DNA of 64,000 nucleotides from Chloroflexota bacterium (GCA_020161265.1 JAIUOC010000005.1:424627-488626); one strand, 5' to 3'; positions 34,316-45,800 are shown, counted from the first letter of the stretch. Numbers and translations: made by a program. The notes: generated by a model from the letters alone, not told the origin.

Positions 34316-36574
34316 TTAGTTTTCTTGTTGTGCCAAAGGCAAATATTGAGCACCTTGGGTTGTTGCACCTGGTTTTTGCCATACTTCAACGTAATCAACT
34401 TCGAGCAGGCCATTGCCCGCCACGATGCTATCGACGGTTGATTGTTTGATACCGAAGTAGGCACAGCCTGCTGGCAATGGATTGCCAGTACAGCCGTTGT
34501 AGCCAGCGGGATATTCGCCACCCAAGGCCAAATTCAAGATAAAGAACTTAGGATTGTTATAAGTCCATTGACCATAATCGGCGATGATTTGGGCACGGGT
34601 GAAGCTCAGAATTTCACGATCATCGACGAACCATTTGATATAGGTTGGGTCCCATTCGACGGCGTAGGTATGCCAAGCGCCAGTGGTTTGGCCTGCTGGC
34701 AAATTGACTAAGCCGCCTGCCGAGCCTGCTCCCCAGTAGCCTGGGCCATGCAGTGCCCCTGAAGTCCAGTTGCCATAGCCGATATTTTCCATAATATCTA
34801 GCTCGCCGTTGCCAGGCCAACCAACTTCATTGATATTTGCACCCATCATCCAGAAGGCTGGCCAGTAGCCTTCGCCAACTGGCATTTTCATGCGGGCAAC
34901 CATTTTGCCATACAAGAAACTTTGGCGGCCTAAGCCGAAAATCCGGCCTGAGGTGAAAGGATAACCGTTGGCGGTTTCTTTGCGGGCGGTGATTTTCAAG
35001 GTGCCACCGCTGACAGCGACGTTGTTGCTGGTGTATTGTTGTTGTTCACCATTGACATGAACATCGTTATCATAGGCCCAATTGTTCATGTTCAGGCTGT
35101 TGCCATCGAAGTTTTCGACCCAAACGCGGCTGAAACTACCAGTCAATGGGGTTGGCGCTGGATCATAGCTGGGATTGCCTGCATTACAGCCATAGACTTC
35201 GAGTTCCCACATTGAGTAGCCATATTCGGTACCCTTTTTGGTCATGTTGATCCGCAAGTAGCGGCCTGTGACTGGAGTGAGGTTGTAGTCGTTGGTGGTT
35301 TGGGTGTTGCCAACCACGCTGCGAATATTTGACCAGTTGCTGCGATCATTCGAAACTTGAATTTGGTAATCGGCGGCGTAGGCTGATTCCCACAGAATTC
35401 GCACACGGTTGATCGTGGCGCTGGTTGAGCCTAAATCAACATACAACCAAGCATTGGCTGGGCCGCTTGGATACCAGAGATGGCTCCAGCGGGTGGTTGT
35501 GGCGTTGCCATCAACGGCTTGGGCTGGGGTCGAGGTTTTCGATTCATAGAACCAAGCGTAAGCGGGTTTGTTCAAGGCAATATTGGTTGAGGTGGTGCAG
35601 TTGCCTGGAACGTTGGTTGGTTGGGCAGTTGGCTGCGCCGTCGGTTGGGCAGTTGGCTGCGCCGTTGGTTGTACCGTTGGTTGGATGCTGCCGCTATAAA
35701 CTTCCAACTCGAATAATGAAATGCCATATTGGGTGGCGCGAGTAACACTTTCGATTCGGACATACCGACCTGTGCCGTTGATGCTCAAATCGTCAACATT
35801 GCCATCCCTATTGGTAACGGTTTGGATGGTTGTCCAAGTGTTGGCATCGTTCGAGGTTTGCACGCGATAGCTGCTGGCGTAGGCTGCTTCCCAGCGCAAG
35901 ACTACCCGATTGAAACTTTGCACACTGCCAAGATCAACTCGAATCCATTGACCATCAGCAAATGTGCTGCTCCAGCGAGTATTAACATTGCCATCAACCG
36001 CAAAATTGGCCGTGGTTGCGGCATTTTCGCTGCTTGAGGCGCTAGTCGTTTTGTTCAAGGCAATATTGCTGCTGCCAGCATTGCCATAAACTTCAAATTC
36101 AAATAGTGAGATGCCATAGGGGGTGGCGCGGGTGATGCTTTCGACGCGAACATAGCGACCAGTGCCGCTGATATTCAAATCGTCAACATTACCATCGCTA
36201 TTGGTGATGGTTTGGATGGTTGTCCATGTGTTGGCATCGTTTGAGGTTTGAATGCGATAGCTGCTGGCGTAAGCAGCTTCCCAGCGCAGCACCACATTAT
36301 TGAAGCTTTGGACGCTGCCAAGATCGACGCGCAGCCATTGACCATCGGCAAACGTGCTGCTCCAACGGGTATTAACGTTGCCGTCGAGCGCCAGGGCTGC
36401 GCCAAAATCGGCGTTTTCACTGGTCGAGGCGACGGCAGTTTTGCCGAGCGCGAGGTTGGTGGCGGCAAATGTGCTTTGAGGCTGGCCCAACAAGAGCAGT
36501 GGGCTGAGCACCAAACATGCTAATAAAGCTAGGCGTGATGCTCCACGGGAAGAAAACCGTACATTCGAGAACAT
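34316..36574 (-). CDS. Secreted GH16 beta-glucanase with three discoidin-type domains
   Basis: A 752-residue exported enzyme. Signal peptide (1-38), two near-identical F5/8-type C (CBM32-like) domains (about 40-163 and 170-292), a short Gln-Pro-Thr linker, a third discoidin-like domain (about 330-465), and a GH16 jelly-roll (about 485-735) with 'NGELDIMENIG', the E-x-D-x-x-E active site. It should hydrolyse beta-1,3- or mixed-linkage glucans. The end 'GAQYLPLAQQEN' is a variant of the Tyr-Leu-Pro tag. AAAGGAGC precedes the ATG at 36574. Confidence 0.92.
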   Translation of the reverse strand: MFSNVRFSSRGASRLALLACLVLSPLLLLGQPQSTFAATNLALGKTAVASTSENADFGAALALDGNVNTRWSSTFADGQWLRVDLGSVQSFNNVVLRWEAAYASSYRIQTSNDANTWTTIQTITNSDGNVDDLNISGTGRYVRVESITRATPYGISLFEFEVYGNAGSSNIALNKTTSASSSENAATTANFAVDGNVNTRWSSTFADGQWIRVDLGSVQSFNRVVLRWEAAYASSYRVQTSNDANTWTTIQTVTNRDGNVDDLSINGTGRYVRIESVTRATQYGISLFELEVYSGSIQPTVQPTAQPTAQPTAQPTAQPTNVPGNCTTSTNIALNKPAYAWFYESKTSTPAQAVDGNATTTRWSHLWYPSGPANAWLYVDLGSTSATINRVRILWESAYAADYQIQVSNDRSNWSNIRSVVGNTQTTNDYNLTPVTGRYLRINMTKKGTEYGYSMWELEVYGCNAGNPSYDPAPTPLTGSFSRVWVENFDGNSLNMNNWAYDNDVHVNGEQQQYTSNNVAVSGGTLKITARKETANGYPFTSGRIFGLGRQSFLYGKMVARMKMPVGEGYWPAFWMMGANINEVGWPGNGELDIMENIGYGNWTSGALHGPGYWGAGSAGGLVNLPAGQTTGAWHTYAVEWDPTYIKWFVDDREILSFTRAQIIADYGQWTYNNPKFFILNLALGGEYPAGYNGCTGNPLPAGCAYFGIKQSTVDSIVAGNGLLEVDYVEVWQKPGATTQGAQYLPLAQQEN

Positions 36575-36765
36575 CGTTGTCGCTCCTTTGGTGAAAAGAC
36601 CGGACTTATTCCAGTGAGAGTATTAAAACATATTAATAGTTGCTGCTGCAATGCCACAGGTGCTACAAAAACAGCTACAAAATTTGTCTGCTACTTGACA
36701 CTGCTGTTTGAATAGCTATATACAAAGACCTTTTTGCCGTGTATGTGTGGTGTGAAAGGAACGTT

Positions 36766-38334
36766 ATGGATAGCTATGATGTTGTGGTGATTGGCAGCGG
36801 ACACAATGCCCTGATCGCGGCGGCTTACTTGGCACGGGCAGGCAAATCGGTGTTGGTGCTCGAAAACAACGATCGGATTGGCGGCTTGGTGCGGACGGAA
36901 GAACTGACCTTACCTGGCTTCAAACATGATGTTTATTCCTCGGCTCACCCATTATTTACCACCAGCCAAGCCTATGCCGACCTTGGCGCAGATTTGACGG
37001 CCCGTGGTTTGCGCTATATCAACACCGATATTCCAACTGGAGTTTCGTTTAGCGATGGGCGCACGGCGATTTTGCCCCAAGCCTTCGAGGCGGCGCTGGC
37101 CGAAGCTGAGCGCTTAGCTACAGGCGATGGTGCAGTGCTTGGTCAAATGTTGGCCTCACTCAACCCCTATGTTGAAGACATTTTTGGCTTGTTTTCGATG
37201 GATTTGCAATCGCCAACGGCGCAAACGATGATTCAACGGTTGCTGCGGAGCGAAACTGGCTATTCGCCATTTAGCAAATTGCTATTCGAAACGGCGCGAA
37301 ATGTCGTCAGCCCATTTCAATCACCAGTGATGCAGGCCATGCTTGCGCCGTGGGTGATGCATCTTGGCCGCACTCCCGATGAAATTGGCAGCGGCTTATG
37401 GGTCTATTTGATTGTGCTGGCGACGATGGGCGCAGGCATGGCAACGCCCGAAGGTGGCAGCGAACAATTAGCCCGCGCTTTGGGCAGTTTGATCAGCGAC
37501 CATGGCGGGGTAATTCGTACTCAGACGGCAGCAACGCGGATTGTGCTGAGTAATGGCAAGGCTAGCGAGGTGCATACCAATACTGGCGAGGCTTTTGGCG
37601 TGCGCGAACATGTAATCGCTTCAGTCAATCCTGATCAATTGTATTTGCGTTTGTTGGCCGATTCGCCGCAGCCTGAGCATGTGCTGCAACAAGCCAAAGA
37701 GTTTCGCTATGGCCGTGGTTGTGTTCAAATTCATTTGGCGTTGAATGAGCCGCCACGTTGGCCTGATGCGCGTTTCAATCGAATTGGTCAACCACATTTA
37801 ACCGATGGCCTGAATCAATGCACGTTGGCCGTGGCCCAAGCGATGGCGGGCTTATTGCCAATCAATCCAACCTTTACCGTCGATTGCCCAACCAACCTTG
37901 ACCCAACTCGTGCGCCAGCAGGCAAAGCAATTATGCGACTCCAAGTGCTTGAAGTGCCATGCCGCCCAGTTGGCGATGCCGCCGGACAGATCGCTGTTGG
38001 TGATGGTTCTTGGACGGGCGATTTGACCAAACGTTTTGTTGAGCGGATTTTGGCAATTGTTGAGCGGCATATTCCCAATATTCCATCGAGCGTTGTCGGC
38101 TTACACGCAGTTACACCAACCAGTTTAGCCCAATTCAGCCCCAATCTTGGGCCTGGCGATCCCTACGGCGGGGCACACGATTTAGCCCAAAGCTATCTAT
38201 TGAGTCCTTTGCCCGCCCAACCTAGCCATCGCACGCTGGTTCCGAATATCTTCATGCTGGGAGCAGCAACATGGCCAGGCCATGGGATTAATGGCGGTTC
38301 TGGCTATATCGTGGCGAAGCAGCTTTTAGGCTAA
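36766..38334 (+). CDS. Phytoene-dehydrogenase/PYROXD2-like FAD oxidoreductase
   Basis: A 522-residue flavoprotein starting with 'DSYDVVVIGSGHNALIAA' and 'VLVLENNDRIGGLVRTEEL', the FAD fold and GG motif of the phytoene dehydrogenase/PYROXD2 family, and ending with a C-terminal FAD motif ('GAATWPGHGINGGSGY'). Substrates of family members include carotenoids and lipids. A longer frame to 36739 exists, but the ATG at 36766 follows GAAAGGAAC. It lies between the GH16 gene and the PAP2 phosphatase without obvious functional link. Confidence 0.83.
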   Translation: MDSYDVVVIGSGHNALIAAAYLARAGKSVLVLENNDRIGGLVRTEELTLPGFKHDVYSSAHPLFTTSQAYADLGADLTARGLRYINTDIPTGVSFSDGRTAILPQAFEAALAEAERLATGDGAVLGQMLASLNPYVEDIFGLFSMDLQSPTAQTMIQRLLRSETGYSPFSKLLFETARNVVSPFQSPVMQAMLAPWVMHLGRTPDEIGSGLWVYLIVLATMGAGMATPEGGSEQLARALGSLISDHGGVIRTQTAATRIVLSNGKASEVHTNTGEAFGVREHVIASVNPDQLYLRLLADSPQPEHVLQQAKEFRYGRGCVQIHLALNEPPRWPDARFNRIGQPHLTDGLNQCTLAVAQAMAGLLPINPTFTVDCPTNLDPTRAPAGKAIMRLQVLEVPCRPVGDAAGQIAVGDGSWTGDLTKRFVERILAIVERHIPNIPSSVVGLHAVTPTSLAQFSPNLGPGDPYGGAHDLAQSYLLSPLPAQPSHRTLVPNIFMLGAATWPGHGINGGSGYIVAKQLLG

Positions 38335-39047
38335 TTCAATTGGCGGCGCTGGCGTTGCCAACTAATGCCATGCCAAACTGCCCGTAAACAGGCCAACCAA
38401 GCGATTCCGCCAATCCAGCCTGCGCTAATATCGGTCGGATAATGCACCGCGAATACAACCCGTGATGTGCCGATCAACACTGCCATGGCTGCCAACCCAA
38501 TAATAATCCCCCAACGCCGTGATTGGGTATGGCCATAACTGAGAGCTATGGCCATACTGCCATACCAAGCTGCGGCAGCCATGGCATGGCCACTGGGGAA
38601 GCTGTAGGTGCTAATCTGGTAAGCTGGCTCGAAGATGCTAGGGCGTGGCCGGGCAAAGCCCTGCTTGAGCAAGGTCATCCAAATGGCCGCGCCAAGCAGG
38701 GCCAAAACGATTACGCTCAGGCGACTGCGCCATGCTGTTGGCTTGCGTCGATAGAGCCAATAGCCGACAATTAATGTTTGCAATGCTAAACCGTAGAGCG
38801 TGCCAAGCCATGTCGCGAGGTGAAAAATGGGGTTGAGGTAGGGCAACTGAGTGCGCAGCCAAAAACCACCAGCCAAGCCCGCCCGATCAAATTGGCTAAT
38901 TTCAGGATTGATCAGGCTGGTCAGCCACCAAAAGATTGCAATTAATCCAAGGGTGGCGGCACTCGAAATGAGCAATGCCCGCAAACCATTGAATGTCGTT
39001 TCGGAAAGATCGGGTTGCCAACGTGGCTTGGTTGGTGCTTGTTGCAT
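38331..39047 (-). CDS. PAP2-family membrane phosphatase
   Basis: A 238-residue membrane protein with about five hydrophobic helices and the PAP2 triad: motif 1 'KQGFARPRP' (K-x6-RP), motif 2 'FPSGHAMAA' (PSGH), motif 3 'SRVVFAVHYPTD' (SR-x5-H-x3-D). Such enzymes dephosphorylate phosphatidate, undecaprenyl diphosphate or similar lipid phosphates at the membrane's outer face. Translation probably begins at the ATG at 39047; the open frame to 39104 adds a hydrophilic extension of 19 residues. Its stop overlaps the end of the convergent oxidoreductase gene by four bases. Confidence 0.87.
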   Translation of the reverse strand: MQQAPTKPRWQPDLSETTFNGLRALLISSAATLGLIAIFWWLTSLINPEISQFDRAGLAGGFWLRTQLPYLNPIFHLATWLGTLYGLALQTLIVGYWLYRRKPTAWRSRLSVIVLALLGAAIWMTLLKQGFARPRPSIFEPAYQISTYSFPSGHAMAAAAWYGSMAIALSYGHTQSRRWGIIIGLAAMAVLIGTSRVVFAVHYPTDISAGWIGGIAWLACLRAVWHGISWQRQRRQLN

Positions 39048-39127
39048 GGTTTCAGGAGCTCCATTATTGATTAAGCAATTGGCCCAACTGGCTGATTGCT
39101 GCATCGGCTGAAGCTAGCACCAGTGGT

Positions 39128-40840
39128 TTAGCGCGTAAACGAGAGCCAATCCAGATCGGCGATTGAACCAGAGTCATTTGCCCGCCAGACCACATACACA
39201 TCACGCGTGCCAGTTGTGGCATTGCTGAGATTGAAACTGAGCGTTTGGAAATTGTCCCAGCCGCCTGTTCCATTCATGCCTGGGCTTGCCAGCAATGAGC
39301 CGGTTGGGCTATCAAGCCGCACTTCGAGCACATAAGCTGTGGTACGTGGCGAACTGTAACGCAAGACAACTTGTTGCGGGCGAGTATTTGCAAAATTCAC
39401 GCCACTAAGTTTAATCCAATCGCCAGTGTTAGAATAACCGACTTTGGCTCCGCCACTGGCTACTCCTGAATTAACGATTTGCAAGCCATTTTGGCCATTA
39501 AAACTTTCGGCTTCAATTCGGCTGTAAGCATCGCGCCCGCTTGCTGGTGGAGTTGGGGTGGCGCTTGGCTGCGGCTGATTCGGCGTGGCACTTGGCTGTG
39601 GCGTGCCACCGCAGCGCGTGCTAAAGCCGCGATTGCTCAAATTGGTGCAAAATGTTTGGCGAGCTTGGCTATAGTCGGTTAGTTGGGCGTTATTGAACCA
39701 ATTGGCATCGTAGGGGAATTCAAAGCCACTTTGGCCATAGTAGCCATCCCAGCCATAGCGCATGTCGATGTTCATGTAGACAATTGCCTTGACCACGCCG
39801 CTTAAATTGTGGCTGCCCTCTTGATTGGGCAATGGCCCGTTATAACTCATCAAGCCAAACATGCGTTGCACCCAGGTTGTGACCATGGCATCGGCTTCGG
39901 TGCCATTGCTATTCTGGCCTGGCGCAAAATTCATGGGAGCCGATTCCGCTAAGATCATCGGTTTAGCATGATCTTTGGCAAATTTAAGCATGCTCAACAC
40001 ATTGAAATCATAATCGAAATTCTGGGGTGTGGCATTCAAGTTGCCATTGCTATCGCGACGCAGCACATAGCCTTTGCACTGGTTGGTTTGGGTGTCAAAG
40101 CCAATTCCAGGTGTGCCGTTGTATTGATATGCCCCTTGGTCGTAAATTGGTAGACATACTTCGTGATTAAATACTGAGAGGCCAATCCAATCGACATTAG
40201 TATCGCCTGGATAGAGCTGGGCAAACTCGCCGCGCACTGGGTGATAGATGAACTCTACATTGCCAGCGGTTGCTCGGCTGCGAATCAATTGTGCTACGTA
40301 GTTATAGGCATTTTTGTAGGAGCTACAATCGCTGCTTGTACAGTGGAAGGCTGAACTCACTTCATAATCGATGCGCAGCAAAAATTTGCCATTTGGATGA
40401 CTATTGATATAGTCGATTAATGGTTGAAAATTGCTGTTATAACGACCTGTGGCGATATCGAGCGTGGCTTGGCGCGAGGCTGGTGCATTATCACCTGTGC
40501 CGCTCCAACCTGGCGGGTTATCCTTCCAACTTACGCCGATTTGAATATATTGATTGCGGGCAGCTAGAAAATCGGCGTATTGGCGATGAATTTCAACGCC
40601 ATTTTTGCCTTGATTGAATTTTGCTCCGCGTACCTCGTAGTAAATCGAGCCACCTGCGGGCGTGCCGCCAAGTTGACTAAAATTTTCCCAAGCTCGTTGA
40701 TTGGATTGACCAATTAGTAGCTGTGGCTGAGCCGGAATTGCTGCTAACGGCGCTTGATTGGCCGTGGCATGGGCACTCCCTACGAGTAATCCAAGCAGGA
40801 ATAAACTCCAGATCCAGCGATTGTGCAACCAGCGCAGCAT
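39128..40840 (-). CDS. Secreted GH26-like glycosidase with C-terminal CBM6-like module (copy A)
   Basis: A 570-residue exported enzyme. Signal peptide (1-26), a GH26-like barrel (about 45-405): the acid/base Glu150 is in 'KFLLRIDYEVSS', 'YPGDTNVDWIGLSVFN' carries the usual mannanase-like loop, and the nucleophile Glu289 is in 'KPMILAESAP'. A Pro-rich linker ('TPQPSATPNQPQPSATP') leads to a CBM6-like module (about 440-570, 'RIEAESF', 'GSIADLDWLSF'). Likely substrates are mannans, galactans or related beta-glycans. AAAGGAGC precedes the ATG at 40840. It is the downstream member of a tandem pair. Confidence 0.8.
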   Translation of the reverse strand: MLRWLHNRWIWSLFLLGLLVGSAHATANQAPLAAIPAQPQLLIGQSNQRAWENFSQLGGTPAGGSIYYEVRGAKFNQGKNGVEIHRQYADFLAARNQYIQIGVSWKDNPPGWSGTGDNAPASRQATLDIATGRYNSNFQPLIDYINSHPNGKFLLRIDYEVSSAFHCTSSDCSSYKNAYNYVAQLIRSRATAGNVEFIYHPVRGEFAQLYPGDTNVDWIGLSVFNHEVCLPIYDQGAYQYNGTPGIGFDTQTNQCKGYVLRRDSNGNLNATPQNFDYDFNVLSMLKFAKDHAKPMILAESAPMNFAPGQNSNGTEADAMVTTWVQRMFGLMSYNGPLPNQEGSHNLSGVVKAIVYMNIDMRYGWDGYYGQSGFEFPYDANWFNNAQLTDYSQARQTFCTNLSNRGFSTRCGGTPQPSATPNQPQPSATPTPPASGRDAYSRIEAESFNGQNGLQIVNSGVASGGAKVGYSNTGDWIKLSGVNFANTRPQQVVLRYSSPRTTAYVLEVRLDSPTGSLLASPGMNGTGGWDNFQTLSFNLSNATTGTRDVYVVWRANDSGSIADLDWLSFTR

Positions 40841-40898
40841 ATTTGCTCCTTTGCAAAAAAGGGTGGTAGGTTGGCTACCACCCTAAGAATTAAGCTTT

Positions 40899-42632
40899 TT
40901 AGCGGGTGAATGTGATCCAGTCGAGGTCAGCGATAGAGCCAGTGTCATTGGCCTTCCAAACCACATAGACATCGCGGGTGCCAGTTGGCCCGTTGCTGAC
41001 ATTGAAATTGATGGTTTGGAAGGCATCCCAGCCGCCTGTGCCGTTCATGCCTGGGCTGGCTAATAATGGGCCAGTTGGGCTATCGAGGCGCACTTCAAGC
41101 ACATAGGCGACGCTGCGTGGTGAGCTATAGCGCAAGCTGACGAGTTGCGGGCGTGAGCTACCAAAATTTACGCCGCTGAGCTTAATCCAATCGCCATTGT
41201 TGGAATAGCCAACTTTGGCTCCAGCACTGGCGACTCCTGAGCTAACGATTTGCAAGCCACTTTGGCTATTGAAGCTTTCGGCTTCGATGCGGGCATAAGC
41301 ATCACGCCCGCCTGCTGGTTGGGTTGCGGTTGGTTGTGGTTGATTAGGTGTCGCAGTTGGTTGTGGTTGATTTGGCGTGGCAGTTGGTTGTGGCGAGCCA
41401 GTGCCATTAACATAGATCGATTTTTTGAGTTCATTGATAAAATTGGTGCGAATGCTGGCTTGGGCTTGGATTCGTGAATCGCCCCAATAGCCGTTGGGAC
41501 AGCCAGTGCCGCCAGGTTGGCCGACACATTTCCACAGGGTTTGGCTTTCCCAGTTGGTGTTAATGTAGGCAACTGCGCGAATCACATCGCTGTTGGCTTG
41601 GATATAGGCAAAGAATGGCGCATACCATTGTGACCAAATTTCGCTCGCGTTCGTGCCAGTTGGCGCATTGGCAAACAAACAATTTTTGGTCAAGAGGCTG
41701 GTGGAATAGCCTTGGGGCGAAGCTTCGGCGATCATCACGGGCTTGCTACGGGCGCGGGCAAAGTTCAAAATACGATTTTGCAATTCGACCGGAGCGATGC
41801 TCGTGGCTTGACATGACCATTGGGTGCCAACCGAGCCGCTGTTGTAGAAGGCCGACATCCCGACCCAATCGACATAGGCATCACCTGGATACCAGACATC
41901 AAAGTGATCGTTGGTGGTCACAATATAATTCCATTCAGGATGATCAGGATGTTCGTTCAGCGGCCAGGCTGCTGATTGCCAAACCGTAGCAACTTGGGTT
42001 GCGCCCAAGGCATCGATCCGGCCTTTGATATAACGAAAAGCCTCTTTGTAGAAGTCGGCGCTATAGCAATTCCATGGGCCATCGTATTCGTAGCCGATGC
42101 GCAAAAAGACTTGACGATTGTAGCTTTTGAGTTTGTTGATCAACTCATCAACTTTGGCACGATATTGGTTGATCAGGCTAGGATTGCCAGCGGTTACATC
42201 GGCATCGTTGCGGCCCATAATTGCCCGCAATGGTTGGTTATTACAGCCAGTCGAGCTATCCGAGAGATACAAGCCAATCGCCAAAGCTGCATTGGGATAT
42301 TGGCTCAGGGTGGTATCGAAATTTACCTCGCCTGCGCCCCAATTGGCCGAACCATACATTCCGGCCATGGCTGGTGGATCGCCGCCAAGCAACAAATTGG
42401 TGTAGAGCGTCACGCCGCCTGGTTGGGGTGCGCCAAAACCGCCATTGATCACTTGGTTTTTATAATCGGTTAGGGTTGTGCTATCTTGCCCCATAAAAAA
42501 CAAGATTTTGCCGTTGGCGGGGAGATTGCGGCCACCGACCGCCGCATAGGTGGGGTAGACGTTCAGGTTTAGGGCAATCATTGCCAAAAGGACAACAACA
42601 GCAGCGACGGTGCGAAGATGATTGGGCCTCAT
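40899..42632 (-). CDS. Secreted GH26-like glycosidase with C-terminal CBM6-like module (copy B)
   Basis: A 577-residue exported enzyme related to copy A. Signal peptide (1-30), catalytic barrel with acid/base Glu182 in 'VFLRIGYEYDGPW' and nucleophile Glu303 in 'KPVMIAEASP', the 'YPGDAYVDWVGMSAFY' loop, a Pro-Gln linker of three 'QPQPTATPN' units, and a CBM6-like module that is about 85% identical to copy A's although the barrels have diverged. AAAGGAAATC precedes the ATG at 42632. It is divergent from, and probably controlled by, the hybrid regulator that starts at 42818. Confidence 0.8.
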   Translation of the reverse strand: MRPNHLRTVAAVVVLLAMIALNLNVYPTYAAVGGRNLPANGKILFFMGQDSTTLTDYKNQVINGGFGAPQPGGVTLYTNLLLGGDPPAMAGMYGSANWGAGEVNFDTTLSQYPNAALAIGLYLSDSSTGCNNQPLRAIMGRNDADVTAGNPSLINQYRAKVDELINKLKSYNRQVFLRIGYEYDGPWNCYSADFYKEAFRYIKGRIDALGATQVATVWQSAAWPLNEHPDHPEWNYIVTTNDHFDVWYPGDAYVDWVGMSAFYNSGSVGTQWSCQATSIAPVELQNRILNFARARSKPVMIAEASPQGYSTSLLTKNCLFANAPTGTNASEIWSQWYAPFFAYIQANSDVIRAVAYINTNWESQTLWKCVGQPGGTGCPNGYWGDSRIQAQASIRTNFINELKKSIYVNGTGSPQPTATPNQPQPTATPNQPQPTATQPAGGRDAYARIEAESFNSQSGLQIVSSGVASAGAKVGYSNNGDWIKLSGVNFGSSRPQLVSLRYSSPRSVAYVLEVRLDSPTGPLLASPGMNGTGGWDAFQTINFNVSNGPTGTRDVYVVWKANDTGSIADLDWITFTR

Positions 42633-42817
42633 GCTGATTTCCTTTCTGGAATAAGCGACTTTGCTATAATGCCTCTATCAATGAGCCAATTTGCTGATTT
42701 CCACTTCCTGATTACCAGCAAATTCTTAATCTATTATTAAATAAATCAACGATTTAGGCTTGTGTAAAAAAGACAGTGATTTGGCAATTTGGAACATCCT
42801 CGCAGTGGAGGCAGGCA

Positions 42818-45800
42818 ATGCAGCGTACCCACCATCCAACAATTGGGGTTTTGGCCGGCTGGCAGATGTATGATGGCTCGTTGCCGCATAGTTATCTTGC
42901 GCCTGCCTACCAAGGGATCGCCGCTGCTGCCCGCGACTATCGTTGCAATTTGCTGATGGCATGTGGGATTAATCGTATGCCCTATGTGCCACGTCCGGCT
43001 TGGCCTGGCTTAGCTGCGAGTATGGATTTTATTCCGGTTGGGCCGTGGAATACCGCTGGTTTGATTATTTTTCCGGGGACGATGCTGAATGAGCAGCCCG
43101 AATTTTGGGCCGATTTGACTGCTAGTGGCCATCCAACCGTCTGTGTTTCGCGCGGTGGCTTGGGGCGTACCTTGGCGATCGATGGCGCAAGCGGGGTGAT
43201 TCAGGCGCTTGAGCATTTGCTCGAACATGGTCATCGCCAAATTGCCTTGTTGCAAGGCAAACTTGATGTGCCAAGTGATGGCGAGGAACGTTTGCGGGCC
43301 TTCGAGCACTATCATCAGCAGCATGGCTTGGTGCTCGATCCACGTTTGATTGCCGAAGGCGACTTTACCCAATTGGGTGGTGAGTTGGCGATGCAGCGCA
43401 TTTTGCAAGCGGGAGTTTCATTTAGTGCAGTGCTGGCTAGCAATGATGCTATGGCGATTGGAGCCTTGGCGGCGTTGCAACGGGCGGGTTTGCAGGTTCC
43501 TAACGATGTGGCCTTGATTGGTTTTGATGATCAATTGATTGCGCGAGCACAAATGCCACCCTTGACCACGATTCGCCAGCCAATTTTTGAAATGGGCTAT
43601 CGGGCTTTGGAATGGCTGCTTGAGCAGATTCATGGCCAAACTGATGCGCATGAACTTGAGTTGTTTCCGGCACGGTTGGTGGTGCGTGACTCCTGTGGTT
43701 GTGGCTCGATTAAGCGTTTGCAACAAACGGAGCTTGAATCAATAACCCAAGCCCAAGTAGTTGGACAATTTAGCCAAACCCTCCTTACCATGACCATGCA
43801 GCTGACAACCAACGAAATTCAGCGTTATGCCGCGCAATTAATTGAGGCGTTGTGGGGAAGTTTGACTGCCCACAACGAACAATCATTTTGGCTCGCACTC
43901 GATGAACTGTTGCATGAGCTTGACCAGCGTGAGAATGATTGGGATGCGTGGCAAACTGCGCTTGATCAGCTTGAAGTAGCCGTCGAACAATCTGCCGATT
44001 TCAGCCAAACCCAACGCGATTTGGCGCACTCAATCTTGCGGCGCTGTCAATTGCGGTTGAGCGAACGGTTGCGGCGTGATGGAGTGCGCGGTTTAGTTCA
44101 ACAAATTCATGCTGCTGATACGCTTGGTATGATGACGACCCAACTGACGACCGCCACCACTGAGGCGCAGATCTATCAAATTTTGGCTGAATGGCTGCCC
44201 CGTTTGGGCATCAGTGCTACCCATATCAATTTTTACGAGCCAAGGGCGGGCGATCCGGTGGCATGGTGTCGCGGTGGTAGCCTAGCCAATGGCGGTTTAA
44301 GCTTGAATTATCACTTTGCTAGTCGCCAATTTCCGCCAACTCAGTTGCTAAACGCTGAGCCTCGCCAATTAACCCTTTTGCCATTAATTATCCCCGACAG
44401 CAGCAATGGCTTTGTGGCCTTTGAAACCAACTCGTTGGGGGCTTGTGCTGCGGTGGTGATGCAATTGGCTTCGGCCTTGCGCAGTGCTCGTTTATATCAA
44501 CAGGCCCAAGAGGCTAATCGGCTTAAAAGTCGTTTTTTATCGATGGTTAGCCATGAATTATGTACACCATTGACATTAATTGTTGGGTTAAGCGAGATGT
44601 TGCTTGCCCAAGAACAACCTAATCCCGTTCAATCGCTCAGCGATCTTGAGCGGATTCACTTGAGTTCGCAGCACTTGGGGCGTTTGCTGCGCGATGTATT
44701 GGATCTTGCCAGTAGCGATTATGGTCAATTACGTTTGGAGCATAAACCTGTTGATTTACAAGCAGTGTTTGAGGTGGTGCGGCTTTCTGGCGAGCAATTA
44801 GCCCATTCCAAAGGGCTGAATTGGCAGGCCGACATCCCAACAGAGCTCCCGCAAGTGTGGGGTGATCAAACTCGTTTAGCTCAAATTGCCCTCAATTTAA
44901 TTAGCAATGCCGTGAAATTTACCCTGCGTGGCACGGTTCGCTTACAGATACAAGTCGCTGATTCAACGATTATCACCACGGTCAGCGATACTGGGTTGGG
45001 GATTGCCGAGGCTGACCAAGGTTTGATTTTCGATGAATTTCGGCGCTTGGATCATGGTCATAGTGGTGGTTTAGGCTTAGGTTTGGCAATCGCCAAGCGA
45101 CTGGTTGAAGGCCATGGCGGCACGATTGGTCTGAATTCGACATTGGGGGTTGGTTCGGATTTCTTTTTTACCCTGCCAATTTTAGCACCTGCCAACCTAA
45201 ATGTACCGCAATCAAGTGAATTAGCAGCCTTTGGCTTGCCTGAAACTGAAACCAACAATCTGCCGCGCCAGATTTTGGTGGTTGATGATGAAGCCTTAGT
45301 TTTGGATTTGCATGTGCGAATGTTGCAAAGCCGTTTGCCAGCTGATCGAATTATTCCGGCCCAGAGTGGCCAAGAAGCCTTGGTCTTAATGCAGCAGCTT
45401 GCGCTTGATCTCGTGATTCTTGATTTGATGATGCCGGAACTTGATGGCTTTGCAGTGCTTGACGTGATGCGCTCTAAGGAATCGTTGCGCCAACTGCCAG
45501 TGATCGTGCTTTCGGCCCAGATGTTGACCGAACCAGCCATGATTCGGCTGAGCCAGAGCGTTACAACTGTGTTGGTCAAGGGCATGTTTAACGCTCACGA
45601 AATTCAGGCCTATGTTGAAGAAGCACTGTCGCAACATCCACAAAGCAGTTATGAAACTCGGCGGATGGTGCGCAAAGCTATGGCTTGGATTCATGCCAAT
45701 TATGCTGAGCCATTGACTCGTGAAGATTTGGCACGGTATGTTGGGGTTAGTGAGCGCCATTTGACCCGTTGTTTTCGGACGCAAGTTGGCGTAACTCCGA

